From positions 1-42,080 of the forward strand of contig CAJXKJ010000025.1 in assembly GCA_913055605.1 (NCBI GenBank): 42,080 nt of DNA, given 5' to 3'. Position numbers and translations under genes: made by a program. This DNA is from an uncultured Euryhalocaulis sp. (GTDB lineage: Bacteria > Pseudomonadota > Alphaproteobacteria > Caulobacterales > Maricaulaceae). Below the pieces are notes generated by a model that ran no database searches, had not been told where the DNA came from, and saw nothing but the letters and a program-made list of their open reading frames with translations. This document shows positions 17,376 to 28,457 of this stretch, piece by piece (within the stretch, counting starts at the first letter, position 1; every line of letters begins with the position of its first letter).

Positions 17376-17899
17376 CCATCGCCGTGCGCGCGGCGGCGCC
17401 CGCCGACCGCGCGGCCATCGCCGCGATCAACACAGAAGCCTTCGGACAGCCGGACGAGGCCGCGCTCGTTGAGGCGCTACGCGCGGACGGGGACGTGGCG
17501 TTCGAGCTGGCGGCGGAGCGGGACGGCGCGGTGGTCGGCCATATCCTGTTCAGCCCCCTCGCCCTTCGGCCCGAACCCGAAAACGCGCCGCGTCTGCTGT
17601 CGCTGGCGCCCGTGGCGGTGCGGCCGGACTGTCAGCGGCAGGGCGTTGGCGGGGCGCTGGTGCGCGCCGGGCTGGGCCGCGCCCGGACCGAAGGCTGGGA
17701 CGCGGTGATCGTGCTGGGCCATCCGGATTATTATCCGCCCTTCGGCTTTTCCCACGCGGCGGCGGCCGGGCTGGACCATCCGTTTCCCGAGGCGGGGCCG
17801 GCCTTCATGGCGCTGGAGCTGAGCGACGGGGCGCTGGCGCGCGCGGCGGGGCGGCTGGTCTTCGCCCCGGCGTTCGGGATCGCCGGAGACGCGTCCTAG
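17372..17899 (+). CDS. GNAT family N-acetyltransferase
   Basis: The protein has 175 residues and begins at TTG 17372, overlapping the polA stop codon, so it is translationally coupled. The acetyl-CoA site is visible as LAPVAVRPDCQRQGVGGALVRAGL, the R/QxxGxG/A loop of GNAT enzymes. The segment GHPDYYPPFGFSHA is typical of the YhbS-like subfamily. The substrate is unknown. The stop shares the four bases CTAG (17896-17899) with the stop of the convergent response-regulator gene, leaving no intergenic space. Confidence 0.9.
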   Translation: MTIAVRAAAPADRAAIAAINTEAFGQPDEAALVEALRADGDVAFELAAERDGAVVGHILFSPLALRPEPENAPRLLSLAPVAVRPDCQRQGVGGALVRAGLGRARTEGWDAVIVLGHPDYYPPFGFSHAAAAGLDHPFPEAGPAFMALELSDGALARAAGRLVFAPAFGIAGDAS

Positions 17900-18261
17900 A
17901 ACAGCGCCGAGCGCAGCGCCTCCGGATCGATGGGTTTGATCAGGACGCGGTGGGGGGTGACGGATTCGATGCGCTGGATCGTCGGCGGCTCGTTCGAGCC
18001 GGTGATGAAGATGATGCGCAGATTTATGTCGGACATCTGGATGGCGTGGATCACGTCGACGCCGTCGACTTCGTCCGCCAGGCGCATATCCATCAGGACG
18101 ACGTTCGGGCGGTGCTGCTTGATGACCTCGATCGCCTCATAGCCGCGCGCGGCGCGGCCGACGACCGACGCGCCGAACTGGGTGCAGAGCCCCGAGAGGT
18201 ATTCCGCAATCAGGAAATCGTCCTCGACCACGACGACGCGGCGTTCGTCGTTATCACCCAT
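17896..18261 (-). CDS. Single-domain response regulator (receiver)
   Basis: The protein has 121 residues, just one receiver domain. It has the acidic pair in VVVVEDDFLIAEYLS, the phospho-accepting Asp58 in VVLMDMRLAD, the conserved Thr in IIFITGS, and the Lys in RVLIKPIDPEAL. With no output domain it must act by protein contact or phosphotransfer. Its start overlaps the stop of the upstream HisKA_2 kinase gene by 8 bases, so the two form a cognate pair. Comparable receivers work in multistep relays in alphaproteobacteria. Confidence 0.93.
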   Translation of the reverse strand: MGDNDERRVVVVEDDFLIAEYLSGLCTQFGASVVGRAARGYEAIEVIKQHRPNVVLMDMRLADEVDGVDVIHAIQMSDINLRIIFITGSNEPPTIQRIESVTPHRVLIKPIDPEALRSALF

Positions 18262-19819
18262 GTGCCTCTACCTTCTCTCTCGGGATGGTGATGGTGACCT
18301 TCAGGCCGTCGGACCCGTCCATGTCCATGTCGGCGCCGAGCTGGCCGACGAGGCCGGAAATGATGAGGCCGCCGGCGCTGGAGCCGGGAATGCCGGTCGC
18401 GCCGTCCGGCAGGCCGCAGCCGTCGTCCGATACGGACAGAATGACCGGCCCCTCCTCCGGCACCTTGAATCGGACCTCGATGGCGCCGCTGTCCTGGTCG
18501 CGGAAGGCGTGCTTCACGCAATTGCTGAGCAGCTCGTTCACCAGAAGGCCGAGCGGGATGGCGAAATCCACATCGACGGGATGGGCGTCGGCGTCGACGT
18601 CGATCGTGATGTTGCGCTGGGCCGCGCCATTGCTGGCGGCGATGCCGGCGCCGAGGGAATCCAGATAGTCCTTCACGCTGAGCTGGGACGGGCGGGGCGA
18701 GGACAGAAGCAGGCTGTGCACGCCGCTGAGCGCGCGGATGCGGTCGCCCATCGCCATGAACGGCTCTTTGGCCTTCGGGTCGGTCAGGCGGTTGGATTCG
18801 ATCATCAGCAGGGCGTTGACCTGCTGGAGATTGTTTTTCACGCGGTGATAGACCTCGCGCAGCAGCAGGTCCCGGTCGTCCAGCGCGCGGGCGAGGTCGG
18901 TCGCGGTCTTGCGCAGCCGCTGGCCCGTGGCGTTTTCAATCGCGGCGTTGCGGATGACCGCGGCGGTCAGAAGCCCGATCATCAGGATGGTCATCAGGCT
19001 GAGCCGGAAATTGGCGCTGAACAGGCCGCGGTCGGTCGCCGCCAGCGTGATCAGGCCAAGGACGAACGCGATCAGCACGACGGCGGGCAGCAGCCGGCGG
19101 GCGCCCGCGCTGCCCGAATCCGGCGCCAGCAGCACCGCCATCCAGCCGTCGCCCGGATGGATCAGAAGCAGGCTGATGAAAAGGAGGGAAAAGGCGAAGG
19201 CGGTGTGCAGCGCCATCGCGGTGAACAGCGACACCTCATAGAGCGCTGCGGCGTCGAACGCATAGCTGACCAGCGCGAACAGCGACAGCATCAGGCCGAG
19301 CGTGCCGGCGATCACGGCCCAGCGGGTCCATTGCGGATGACCGGGGCGCGAGGCGCTCCAGGCGCAGATCGCCGCCATCAGGGTGCAGAAGGCGGTCGCC
19401 GGAGCCATGCTGACGGTGTGAAACGCCGGTTCTCCCGGCCAGATCAGGGCGTCCACGCCCGTGCCGACCCGGGTGAAGATCACGCCGAGATCCACCACCG
19501 CCACGATCGCGGCGAAAACCGCCGCGATCCGCTTGGCGAGGCGCGCGCGCTGGTCCTCCGGGAAATAGGACCGCCACAGGGCCGCGCCGCTGAACAGGAA
19601 GAGCACGACGGAGGTGCTGGGCGCCATGGCGGCGAAATCCAGGCGCAGGCGCAGGAACCGCTCCAGCCCCAGCACCCAGCCGCCGATCAGGACGCTGAGC
19701 GCGACGGCCATCACCGCGAACAGGCCGATCCGCGCCAGAAGACCGGCGCGGGCGGGCAGGTCCACGGCGCTGCGCGCGCGCGTCTCCGCCAGCGTCCGAC
19801 CTTGAGGTCCTGAATCCAT
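18254..19819 (-). CDS. Membrane sensor histidine kinase, HisKA_2/HWE type
   Basis: The protein has 521 residues. The N-terminal half (about 20-280) holds about eight hydrophobic helices in a MASE-like arrangement, without a large extracytoplasmic domain. The kinase core has DRDLLLREVYHRVKNNLQQV with His325, the N-box LLVNELLSNCVKHAF, and SDDGCGLPDG...GGLIISGLVGQLGAD, diagnostic of the HisKA_2 family. I chose ATG 19819 because GGGGAGAGG lies eight bases upstream; an in-frame GTG at 19822 is less likely. An 18-bp perfect palindrome stands 25-42 bases upstream of the start. The partner is the receiver protein encoded immediately downstream. The signal is unknown but may be sensed within the membrane. 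Confidence 0.92.
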   Translation of the reverse strand: MDSGPQGRTLAETRARSAVDLPARAGLLARIGLFAVMAVALSVLIGGWVLGLERFLRLRLDFAAMAPSTSVVLFLFSGAALWRSYFPEDQRARLAKRIAAVFAAIVAVVDLGVIFTRVGTGVDALIWPGEPAFHTVSMAPATAFCTLMAAICAWSASRPGHPQWTRWAVIAGTLGLMLSLFALVSYAFDAAALYEVSLFTAMALHTAFAFSLLFISLLLIHPGDGWMAVLLAPDSGSAGARRLLPAVVLIAFVLGLITLAATDRGLFSANFRLSLMTILMIGLLTAAVIRNAAIENATGQRLRKTATDLARALDDRDLLLREVYHRVKNNLQQVNALLMIESNRLTDPKAKEPFMAMGDRIRALSGVHSLLLSSPRPSQLSVKDYLDSLGAGIAASNGAAQRNITIDVDADAHPVDVDFAIPLGLLVNELLSNCVKHAFRDQDSGAIEVRFKVPEEGPVILSVSDDGCGLPDGATGIPGSSAGGLIISGLVGQLGADMDMDGSDGLKVTITIPREKVEAHG

Positions 19820-19843
19820 CACAGCCGCCTCTCCCCAAGGGAA

Positions 19844-19861
19844 AATTGACCGCGGTCAATT
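19844..19861. promoter_or_regulatory. 18-bp perfect palindrome, candidate operator
   Basis: AATTGACCG followed by its exact reverse complement CGGTCAATT lies just upstream of the HisKA_2 kinase start. The length, symmetry and promoter position suit a dimeric transcription factor site. I cannot name the regulator. An isolated half-site AATTGACCGC also occurs in the ABC/zf-CHCC divergent region near 14171. Confidence 0.5.
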
Positions 19862-19954
19862 AACCCGTTGTCAGCCTAATGCACGGAACGCGTGTATTAA
19901 ACCGTCAGGGCGCCTGCGACGCTGAATCCTCTGCCGAAAGCTGTGCGGACCGCC

Positions 19955-22639
<2,685 letters not shown>

Positions 22640-22682
22640 CGGCGGTAATTCTCCCTTACGCCAAGGTTTTTCGGCGGTTTTT

Positions 22683-22738
22683 GCGCGTGCGAAACGGTTT
22701 ACCGGACCGGCCCGCCGCCGTCCACGCGCGAACCGTTT
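22683..22738. repeat. Paired inverted repeats in the recQ-acnA intergenic region
   Basis: GCGCGTG (22683-22689) and AAACGGTT (22692-22699) are repeated in complementary form, in the same order, as CACGCGC (22723-22729) and AACCGTTT (22731-22738). The two pairings cross each other, so only one can form as a simple hairpin. It could be a weak recQ terminator or a structured acnA leader; no U-tract follows. Confidence 0.35.
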
Positions 22739-22749
22739 GCAATTGGGAT

Positions 22750-24555
22750 TCAGCCGCCGCGGACGGCTTTCAGCACCGCCTCGCCATAGCGGGCGAGCTT
22801 GCCCTCCCCCACCCCGCTGATCGCGGCGAGGTCCGCGGTGCTGCGCGGGCGGGCCTCCGCGATGGCGGCCAGCGTGGCGTCATGGAAGATGACGTAAGGC
22901 GGGACGTGCTGGGCCCGCGCCTCCTCCAGCCGCCAGGCGCGGAGGGTTTCAAAGAGCGTCTGCGCCTCCCCCGACAGCGATTCCGCCGCTTTTCCGGGGC
23001 GGCTTTTGCGCGGGCGGCCGGAGCGCGTGTCCACCATCTTGCGGACGCCGACCGTGCGGTCGCCGCGCCAGACGGCCTTCACCGCCTCCGCATCCCCGAG
23101 ACCGATCAGCGGGCGGCCGTCATTGGGGTCTTCCTTCAGCAGCCCCTCGAACAGCAGGCCGTCGATCAGCTGGCGCCAGGCGGCGGGGCTGAGCTCGGTC
23201 CCGACGCCCCAGGTGGAGAGGGCGGCCTCGGCCTCCGACACGTCCTTGGTCTTGCCGAGCAGATGATCGACCAGCCGGCCGCGCCCGGTGCGCCCGCCGA
23301 GGCGGTGGGCGGCGGCCAGGGCCTTTTGCGCGGCGACGCTGGCGTCCTCGGTCTCCGGCGGGGACAGGCAGATGTCGCAGGCGCCGCAGGGCGCGGCCCC
23401 CTCCTCCCCGAAATAGCGGCGGACGGCGGCGGCGCGGCAGGAGACGCCGTCCAGCATGGCGTAGAGCTGGCGCACCTTGCGCAGCTGGGCCATGCGCACC
23501 TCCTGCGGCGCCTCGCGCGCATCGATGCGGCGCATCGCCCAGGCCATGTCGGACGCGCCGTAGAGCGTGATCCCCTCCGCCGGGTCGCCGTCACGCCCGG
23601 CGCGGCCGATCTCCTGCCAATAGGCCTCTATGGAAGCCGGCGGGTCGGCGTGGATGACATAGCGGACGTCCGGTTTGTCGACGCCCATGCCGAAGGCGAT
23701 GGTGGCGACCATCACGGCGGCGTCGGCCTCCAGAAACTGCTCGAGCCGCCGGGCGCGGACGTCCTTGTCCAGCCCGGCGTGATAGGCGAGCGCTGGGGCG
23801 CCGGAGGCGGTCAGGCTCTGCGCCAGTTTCTCCGTCCCCTCGCGCGAGCCGGCGTAGATGACGCCGGAGCGGCCGGGGCGGGCCAGCACCAGCTCCTCCA
23901 CCCGCTTGCGGCCGGAGCCGGATTTGCGCTCCGCGGCCAGAGCCAGTTCGGGGCGGGCGAAGCTGTCCACGAATTCCGCGGCGTCCTGCAGGCGCAGCTC
24001 GGCGCGGATGTCGGCGCGGGTGCGGGCGTCGGCGGTGGCGGTGACGGCCAGGCGCGGGGTGTCCGGAAACACCTCCGCCAGGCGGCCGAGATTGCGGTAG
24101 TCCGGGCGGAAATCGTGGCCCCACTGGCTGACGCAATGCGCCTCGTCGATGGCGATCAGGGCCAGTTGCGCGCGCGACAGGCGGTCCCGCATCGCGGACT
24201 GGCCCAGCGCCTCCGGCGACATATAGAGCAAGTCCAGCGCGCCGGCGTCGATGCGCCGCCAGATGTCCTGACGCGCATCGGGGTCGGTGGTGGAGTCCAG
24301 CCGCTCCGCCGCGACGCCGGACTGTTTCAGCCCCTCCACCTGATCGGCCATCAGCGCGATCAGCGGCGAGACGACGAGGCCGAGGCCGGGCCGGATCATT
24401 GCCGGAATCTGGTAGCAGAGGCTCTTGCCGCCGCCGGTGGGCAGCACGGCCATGGCGCTGCGCCCGGCCAGCAATTCGGCGATGACCGGCGCCTGCATGC
24501 CCCGGAAATCGGCGTGGCCGAAAACGCGCCGCAGGATGTCGCGCGCGGACTGCAT
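22750..24555 (-). CDS. recQ: ATP-dependent DNA helicase RecQ
   Basis: The protein has 601 residues. Helicase motif 0/I is [16 protein letters not shown], motif II is [16 protein letters not shown], followed by TATAD, and motif VI is [10 protein letters not shown]. The RecQ-Ct zinc site is seen in [12 protein letters not shown] and [10 protein letters not shown]-terminal HRDC domain ([29 protein letters not shown] in part) ends in [18 protein letters not shown]. The enzyme unwinds recombination and stalled-fork intermediates. ATG 24555 is eight bases beyond the ruvB stop, so it belongs to the ruvCAB transcript; upstream in-frame codons would overlap ruvB heavily. Confidence 0.97.
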   Translation of the reverse strand: MQSARDILRRVFGHADFRGMQAPVIAELLAGRSAMAVLPTGGGKSLCYQIPAMIRPGLGLVVSPLIALMADQVEGLKQSGVAAERLDSTTDPDARQDIWRRIDAGALDLLYMSPEALGQSAMRDRLSRAQLALIAIDEAHCVSQWGHDFRPDYRNLGRLAEVFPDTPRLAVTATADARTRADIRAELRLQDAAEFVDSFARPELALAAERKSGSGRKRVEELVLARPGRSGVIYAGSREGTEKLAQSLTASGAPALAYHAGLDKDVRARRLEQFLEADAAVMVATIAFGMGVDKPDVRYVIHADPPASIEAYWQEIGRAGRDGDPAEGITLYGASDMAWAMRRIDAREAPQEVRMAQLRKVRQLYAMLDGVSCRAAAVRRYFGEEGAAPCGACDICLSPPETEDASVAAQKALAAAHRLGGRTGRGRLVDHLLGKTKDVSEAEAALSTWGVGTELSPAAWRQLIDGLLFEGLLKEDPNDGRPLIGLGDAEAVKAVWRGDRTVGVRKMVDTRSGRPRKSRPGKAAESLSGEAQTLFETLRAWRLEEARAQHVPPYVIFHDATLAAIAEARPRSTADLAAISGVGEGKLARYGEAVLKAVRGG

Positions 24556-24563
24556 TCCGTCCG

Positions 24564-25595
24564 TCACTTGCCGCTGAACATATCCGACTGGGGCGCGGTT
24601 TTCGGGCGGTCGAGACCCAGATGGTCCCACGCCTTCGGACAGGCGACGCGGCCGCGCGGGGTGCGCTGGATGAAGCCCTGACGCAGCAGGAAGGGCTCCA
24701 CGACGTCCTCGATGGCGTCGCGGGCCTCGGCCAGGGCGGCGGCGAGCGTCTCCACCCCCGCCGGGCCGCCGCCGTAATTTTCCACCAGCGCCTTCAGATA
24801 GCGCCGGTCCTGTTCGTCCAGCCCGTCGCGGTCGACGCCCAGGCGGCGCAGCGCCTTGTCCGCCTCCTCCGCCCCGATGCGGTCGGCGCCATCGGACTCG
24901 GCGATGTCGCGGACGCGGCGCAGCAGGCGGCCGGCGACGCGCGGCGTGCCGCGGGCGCGGCCGGCGATCTCATGCGCGCCGTCCTCGGTCAGGTCCGCGC
25001 CCATCTTGCGCGCGCCGCGCGAGACGATGCGCGCCAGCTCCGCCGGTTCGTAGAAATCCAGCCGCATCTGCACGCCGAACCGGTCGCGCAGCGGGGTGGC
25101 CAGAAGGCCGGCGCGGGTGGTGGCGCCGATCAGGGTGAAGGGGGCGAGGCCGACCTTCACGCTGCGCGCCGCGGGGCCCTCGCCGATGATCAAATCCAGC
25201 TCGAAATCCTCCATCGCCGGATAGAGGATTTCCTCCACGACCGGGGGCAGGCGGTGGATTTCGTCGATGAAGAGGACGTCGCGCGGCTCCAGATTGGTGA
25301 GCTGGGCGGCGAGGTCGCCGGCGCGCGCCAGGACCGGGCCGGAGGTGGAGCGGAAATTGACCTTCAGCTCCCGCGCCACGATCTGGGCCAGCGTCGTCTT
25401 GCCGAGGCCCGGCGGGCCGGAAAGGAGAACATGGTCCAGCGCCTCCCCCCGCGCGGCGGCGGCGGAGACGAAGGTCTTCAGATTGGCGATTTCGCCCTTC
25501 TGGCCGATGAAGTCGGCGAAGGTTTCGGGGCGCAGCGCCCGGTCCGCGCGGTCGCCGTCCTGTTCGGCCGGGTCGATCTGACGGCCGTCAGCCAT
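24564..25595 (-). CDS. ruvB: Holliday junction branch-migration helicase RuvB
   Basis: The protein has 343 residues. It contains [12 protein letters not shown], Walker [13 protein letters not shown], Walker [12 protein letters not shown], sensor 1 [18 protein letters not shown], and the winged-helix C-terminus [12 protein letters not shown]. It forms the hexameric AAA+ motor that drives branch migration with RuvA. Its start overlaps the end of ruvA by 8 bases, and recQ follows after 8 bases. Confidence 0.98.
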   Translation of the reverse strand: MADGRQIDPAEQDGDRADRALRPETFADFIGQKGEIANLKTFVSAAAARGEALDHVLLSGPPGLGKTTLAQIVARELKVNFRSTSGPVLARAGDLAAQLTNLEPRDVLFIDEIHRLPPVVEEILYPAMEDFELDLIIGEGPAARSVKVGLAPFTLIGATTRAGLLATPLRDRFGVQMRLDFYEPAELARIVSRGARKMGADLTEDGAHEIAGRARGTPRVAGRLLRRVRDIAESDGADRIGAEEADKALRRLGVDRDGLDEQDRRYLKALVENYGGGPAGVETLAAALAEARDAIEDVVEPFLLRQGFIQRTPRGRVACPKAWDHLGLDRPKTAPQSDMFSGK

Positions 25596-26205
25596 GGGCC
25601 AGCTCCTTCAGCGCGCGCCCGATCAGGGCGTCCAGCGCCGGCTCCCCGCCCAGCGCCTTCAGCGCGCCGGCGACGGCGGGCGCGGCCTCCGCCCGCTGAT
25701 AGCCCAGATTGACCAGCGCCGAGACGGCGTCGGCCTGGAGCGCGGAGCCCGGCGCGGGCGCGGCGGATTCGGCGGCGGTCGTGAGGCCGCCGAGGCTGCG
25801 CCCGTGCGGGGGCGGCTTGTCCTTGAACTCCCCGGCGACGCGCTCGGCGATTTTCTTGCCGACGCCGTGGGCGCGGGCGATGGATACGGCGTCGCCGAGG
25901 GCCGCGGCGCTCATCAGTTCGGCCGGGGTCAGCACGTCCAGGATGGCGAGCGCGGCCTTGGAGCCGACGCCCTGAACCGTCTTCAGTGCGACGAACCAGG
26001 CGCGCTCTTCCTCGCTCATGAAGCCCCAGAGGCGGATGGCGTCGTCGCGCACCTCCGTCTCCACATGCAGATGGGCGGCCTCCCCCACCGCGAGGCGGCG
26101 CAGCGTGCGCGCGCCGGCGCCGACCAGATAGCCGACGCCGTGAATGTCGATCACCGCCTCGTCGTCGCCAAGAGCGGCGACCGTGCCCTTCAGCATGCCG
26201 ATCAT
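25588..26205 (-). CDS. ruvA: Holliday junction DNA-binding protein RuvA
   Basis: The protein has 205 residues. The OB-fold N-terminus [28 protein letters not shown] and the helix-hairpin-helix pair [13 protein letters not shown] and [15 protein letters not shown] are intact. The C-terminal domain III ends in [18 protein letters not shown], the region that contacts RuvB. ATG 26205 overlaps the ruvC stop as ATGA. It is the tetrameric junction-recognition subunit of the RuvAB complex. Confidence 0.97.
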   Translation of the reverse strand: MIGMLKGTVAALGDDEAVIDIHGVGYLVGAGARTLRRLAVGEAAHLHVETEVRDDAIRLWGFMSEEERAWFVALKTVQGVGSKAALAILDVLTPAELMSAAALGDAVSIARAHGVGKKIAERVAGEFKDKPPPHGRSLGGLTTAAESAAPAPGSALQADAVSALVNLGYQRAEAAPAVAGALKALGGEPALDALIGRALKELAHG

Positions 26206-26705
26206 GAGGCGGCCTGCATGCGGGCGCGCGTGCCGGCGCTGTGCGCATGGGTGATGGCGACGGCCAGCGCGTCCGCCGCGTCGGCGCTGGCGCCGCAGCC
26301 GGGCAGGAGGACGGCGATCATCGCGGCGACCTGGTCCTTTTCGGCGCGGCCGACGCCGACGACGGATTTCTTGATCGCCGTGGCGGCGTATTCGGCGACC
26401 GGAAGCCCGGCGCGGGCCGGGGCGATCAGGGCGGCGGCCCGCGCCTGGCCCAGTTTCAGCGCCGATCCGGCGTTCTTGGCCACGAACGTCTCCTCCACCG
26501 CAGCGGCCATGGGGCCGTGCGCGGCGATGACCTCCGACAGGCCGTCGAGCAGGACCAGAAGCCGCTGGGCCATTTCCGCCTTCGGGTCGGGCGCGATGAC
26601 GCCATGGGCGATATGGGACAGGCGCGAGCCCTGCACCGCCACGACGCCCCAGCCGCAGCGGTTCAGCCCCGGATCGACGCCCAGAATGCGAATCGTCCCC
26701 GTCAT
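26202..26705 (-). CDS. ruvC: Crossover junction endodeoxyribonuclease RuvC
   Basis: The protein has 167 residues from ATG 26705; a GTG at 26714 would add three. The catalytic acidic residues are visible in [17 protein letters not shown] (Asp11), [21 protein letters not shown], and [15 protein letters not shown]. It resolves Holliday junctions by paired nicking, directed by RuvAB. No strong Shine-Dalgarno sequence is seen. The stop overlaps the ruvA start by four bases, giving the order ruvC-ruvA-ruvB-recQ. Confidence 0.96.
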   Translation of the reverse strand: MTGTIRILGVDPGLNRCGWGVVAVQGSRLSHIAHGVIAPDPKAEMAQRLLVLLDGLSEVIAAHGPMAAAVEETFVAKNAGSALKLGQARAAALIAPARAGLPVAEYAATAIKKSVVGVGRAEKDQVAAMIAVLLPGCGASADAADALAVAITHAHSAGTRARMQAAS

Positions 26706-26759
26706 CACGGACACTGTTAGACCAGAACGTTTCGGAAACGTCGACGGGCGCGGCGCGCT

Positions 26760-26987
26760 TCAGGCGTTTTGCAGATAGTCCGGCAGCCTCTCCGGAAATT
26801 CCGGGAAATAGCGGCCGATCACCGAGACGTCGAAGGCGCCGACGATGGAGTCCTTCGGCTCCCGGTCCAGCAGGAAGGCGAAGGCGGCGGCGATGACCGC
26901 GTCCGGCGCGGCGTCGGGAGCCAGGCGCGCATGGTCGGCCCGGCTCATGGTCACGGCGTGGCGCGTCTGGCCGCCGCCATCGGTCAC
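26760..26987 (-). CDS. Small conserved hypothetical protein
   Basis: The protein has 75 residues from GTG 26987. The open frame continues upstream as AVDVRQTGQGDPLTFDVAV to a CTG at 27044, just after the stop of the upstream gene. That extension looks like native protein sequence, so the true start is probably further upstream than GTG. The core is TRHAVTMSRADHARL, then AFAFLLDREPKDSIVGAFDVSVIGRYFPEF. I recall similar small alphaproteobacterial proteins with a LLEREPKESI...VIGRYFPEYE ending; no function is known to me. No membrane segment. It lies between the haem/propeller gene and ruvC on the same strand. Confidence 0.65.
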   Translation of the reverse strand: MTDGGGQTRHAVTMSRADHARLAPDAAPDAVIAAAFAFLLDREPKDSIVGAFDVSVIGRYFPEFPERLPDYLQNA

Positions 26988-27049
26988 GGCGACATCGAAG
27001 GTGAGCGGATCGCCCTGGCCGGTCTGCCGGACGTCGACCGCCAGCGCGC

Positions 27050-28348
27050 CTAGCCCTCCGAGTCCGGGGCGCCGGCGGCGGCGGAATCTTCGCCCGGCTC
27101 CGGGATGTCGACGCGGAAGATGCGATTGGTGGCGTCCTGATGGATGAGCAAATCGCCGTCCGCCGTGGGGCGCATATGGCGGTTGATGCCCGCGCCGATC
27201 CCGTCGGGGCCGGAGGGGATTTTCCAGCTCTGGAAGGTCTCGCTGGCCGGGTCGAAGCGGACCAGCAGGTCCGGGCGAGTACCGGATTCATTGTACCAGA
27301 CGATTCCGTCCACGACCTCCATCCCGTAGGGGTGCGAGCCGGGACCGGAGGGGGAATCCCACTGGGTGAACTCTTCGGTCTCCGGATCGAAGCTGGCGAT
27401 CTTTCCGCCGGCCGAATTGTCCAGCCAGATCATGCCGTTTTCCGCGATGTCGAAGCGGCGGGTGGTGCTGTCCTCCCCCGGCAGGCGGTATTCGGTCAGC
27501 GCCATCGTGTCCGGATCGACCTTGTAGAGGCCGCCGCCGTTTCCGTTGCGCGCGACCCAGACCGTTCCGTCATCGGCGATCTTGATGCCGTAGGGGCGGG
27601 AATTCGGGCTGGTCGCGGTGACCAGGTCGATCTGCTCGGTCGCCGGGTCAAAGCGGCCGATCATGTTGGATTGCTGCAGCGTGAACCAGAATGTCCCGTC
27701 CCGGTCGAACTCCCCGGTATGGGGATCGCGGGCCTCCGGGTCCGGCATTTCGAAGACCTGCGCCTGGCCGGTTTCGGGATCGAACTTGCCGATCGTGCCG
27801 TTGCCGTTGCCGAGATACCAGACGCCGCCGTCGTCATGGATGGTGACGCTGTGGGCCATGGTCTCCGGCGGCAAATCCCATTCGTCGATCTCGTCCGTTT
27901 CCGGATTGATCCGGCCGATCGTGTTTCCGCGCTGGCCGACATACCAGATCATGCCGTCCGGCGCCTCGACCGGATCGCGCGGGCGGGCGCCGAGCTTGGG
28001 CGTCTTCCATTCGCCGGTGAATTCGATCTCAAGCGGACCGTCCACGGGCGTGGCGTCGCGCGTGCCGTTCGGCGGATAATTTTCCGCCAGATAGGCGACG
28101 ATCGTGTCGTGCGCGGGCGAGGCCGACAGGTCGACCATCGAGGCGGTGATCAGCTCCCACCCCTCTGCGGTGTAGCCGTTGGAATAGACGATATTGTTGG
28201 CGAGGTGGCAGGCGGTGCATACGCCCTCCACCAGCGCCTTGCCCTCGCCTTCGGCGAGCTCCGCCGGGGGGCCGAACTGGGCGAATGCGGGCGAGGCCAG
28301 CGCGGCGAGCGCGCTCCCGGCCAGGATTGCGGCGATGCGATTGGACAT
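27050..28348 (-). CDS. Secreted haem-c / Vgb-like beta-propeller protein
   Basis: The protein has 432 residues. A signal peptide (residues 1-24, ending ASPAFAQ) is followed by a short cytochrome-like segment with the haem motif CTACH at residues 44-48. A seven-bladed propeller of the virginiamycin-B-lyase/SMP-30-like type follows, with repeats such as GMIWYVGQRGNTIGRINPET, GVWYLGNGNGTIGKFDPET, and GTVWVARNGNGGGLYKVDP. ATG 28348 gives the signal peptide at the very N-terminus; the open frame extends further but without signal character. It resembles a shorter version of the protein at 187-2322. Inference: a periplasmic electron-transfer or dehydrogenase-type protein. The substrate is unknown. 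Confidence 0.83.
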   Translation of the reverse strand: MSNRIAAILAGSALAALASPAFAQFGPPAELAEGEGKALVEGVCTACHLANNIVYSNGYTAEGWELITASMVDLSASPAHDTIVAYLAENYPPNGTRDATPVDGPLEIEFTGEWKTPKLGARPRDPVEAPDGMIWYVGQRGNTIGRINPETDEIDEWDLPPETMAHSVTIHDDGGVWYLGNGNGTIGKFDPETGQAQVFEMPDPEARDPHTGEFDRDGTFWFTLQQSNMIGRFDPATEQIDLVTATSPNSRPYGIKIADDGTVWVARNGNGGGLYKVDPDTMALTEYRLPGEDSTTRRFDIAENGMIWLDNSAGGKIASFDPETEEFTQWDSPSGPGSHPYGMEVVDGIVWYNESGTRPDLLVRFDPASETFQSWKIPSGPDGIGAGINRHMRPTADGDLLIHQDATNRIFRVDIPEPGEDSAAAGAPDSEG

Positions 28349-28457
28349 GGCGCGGGCCTCCCTCCCACTCAACGTCACGCAGATTCTGCAGCGGTATTCG
28401 GGGGCGATGGTCGGGCGCACGGCGGCGCAGCGTCAAGCCACGTTTCCGCGAGGGCGG

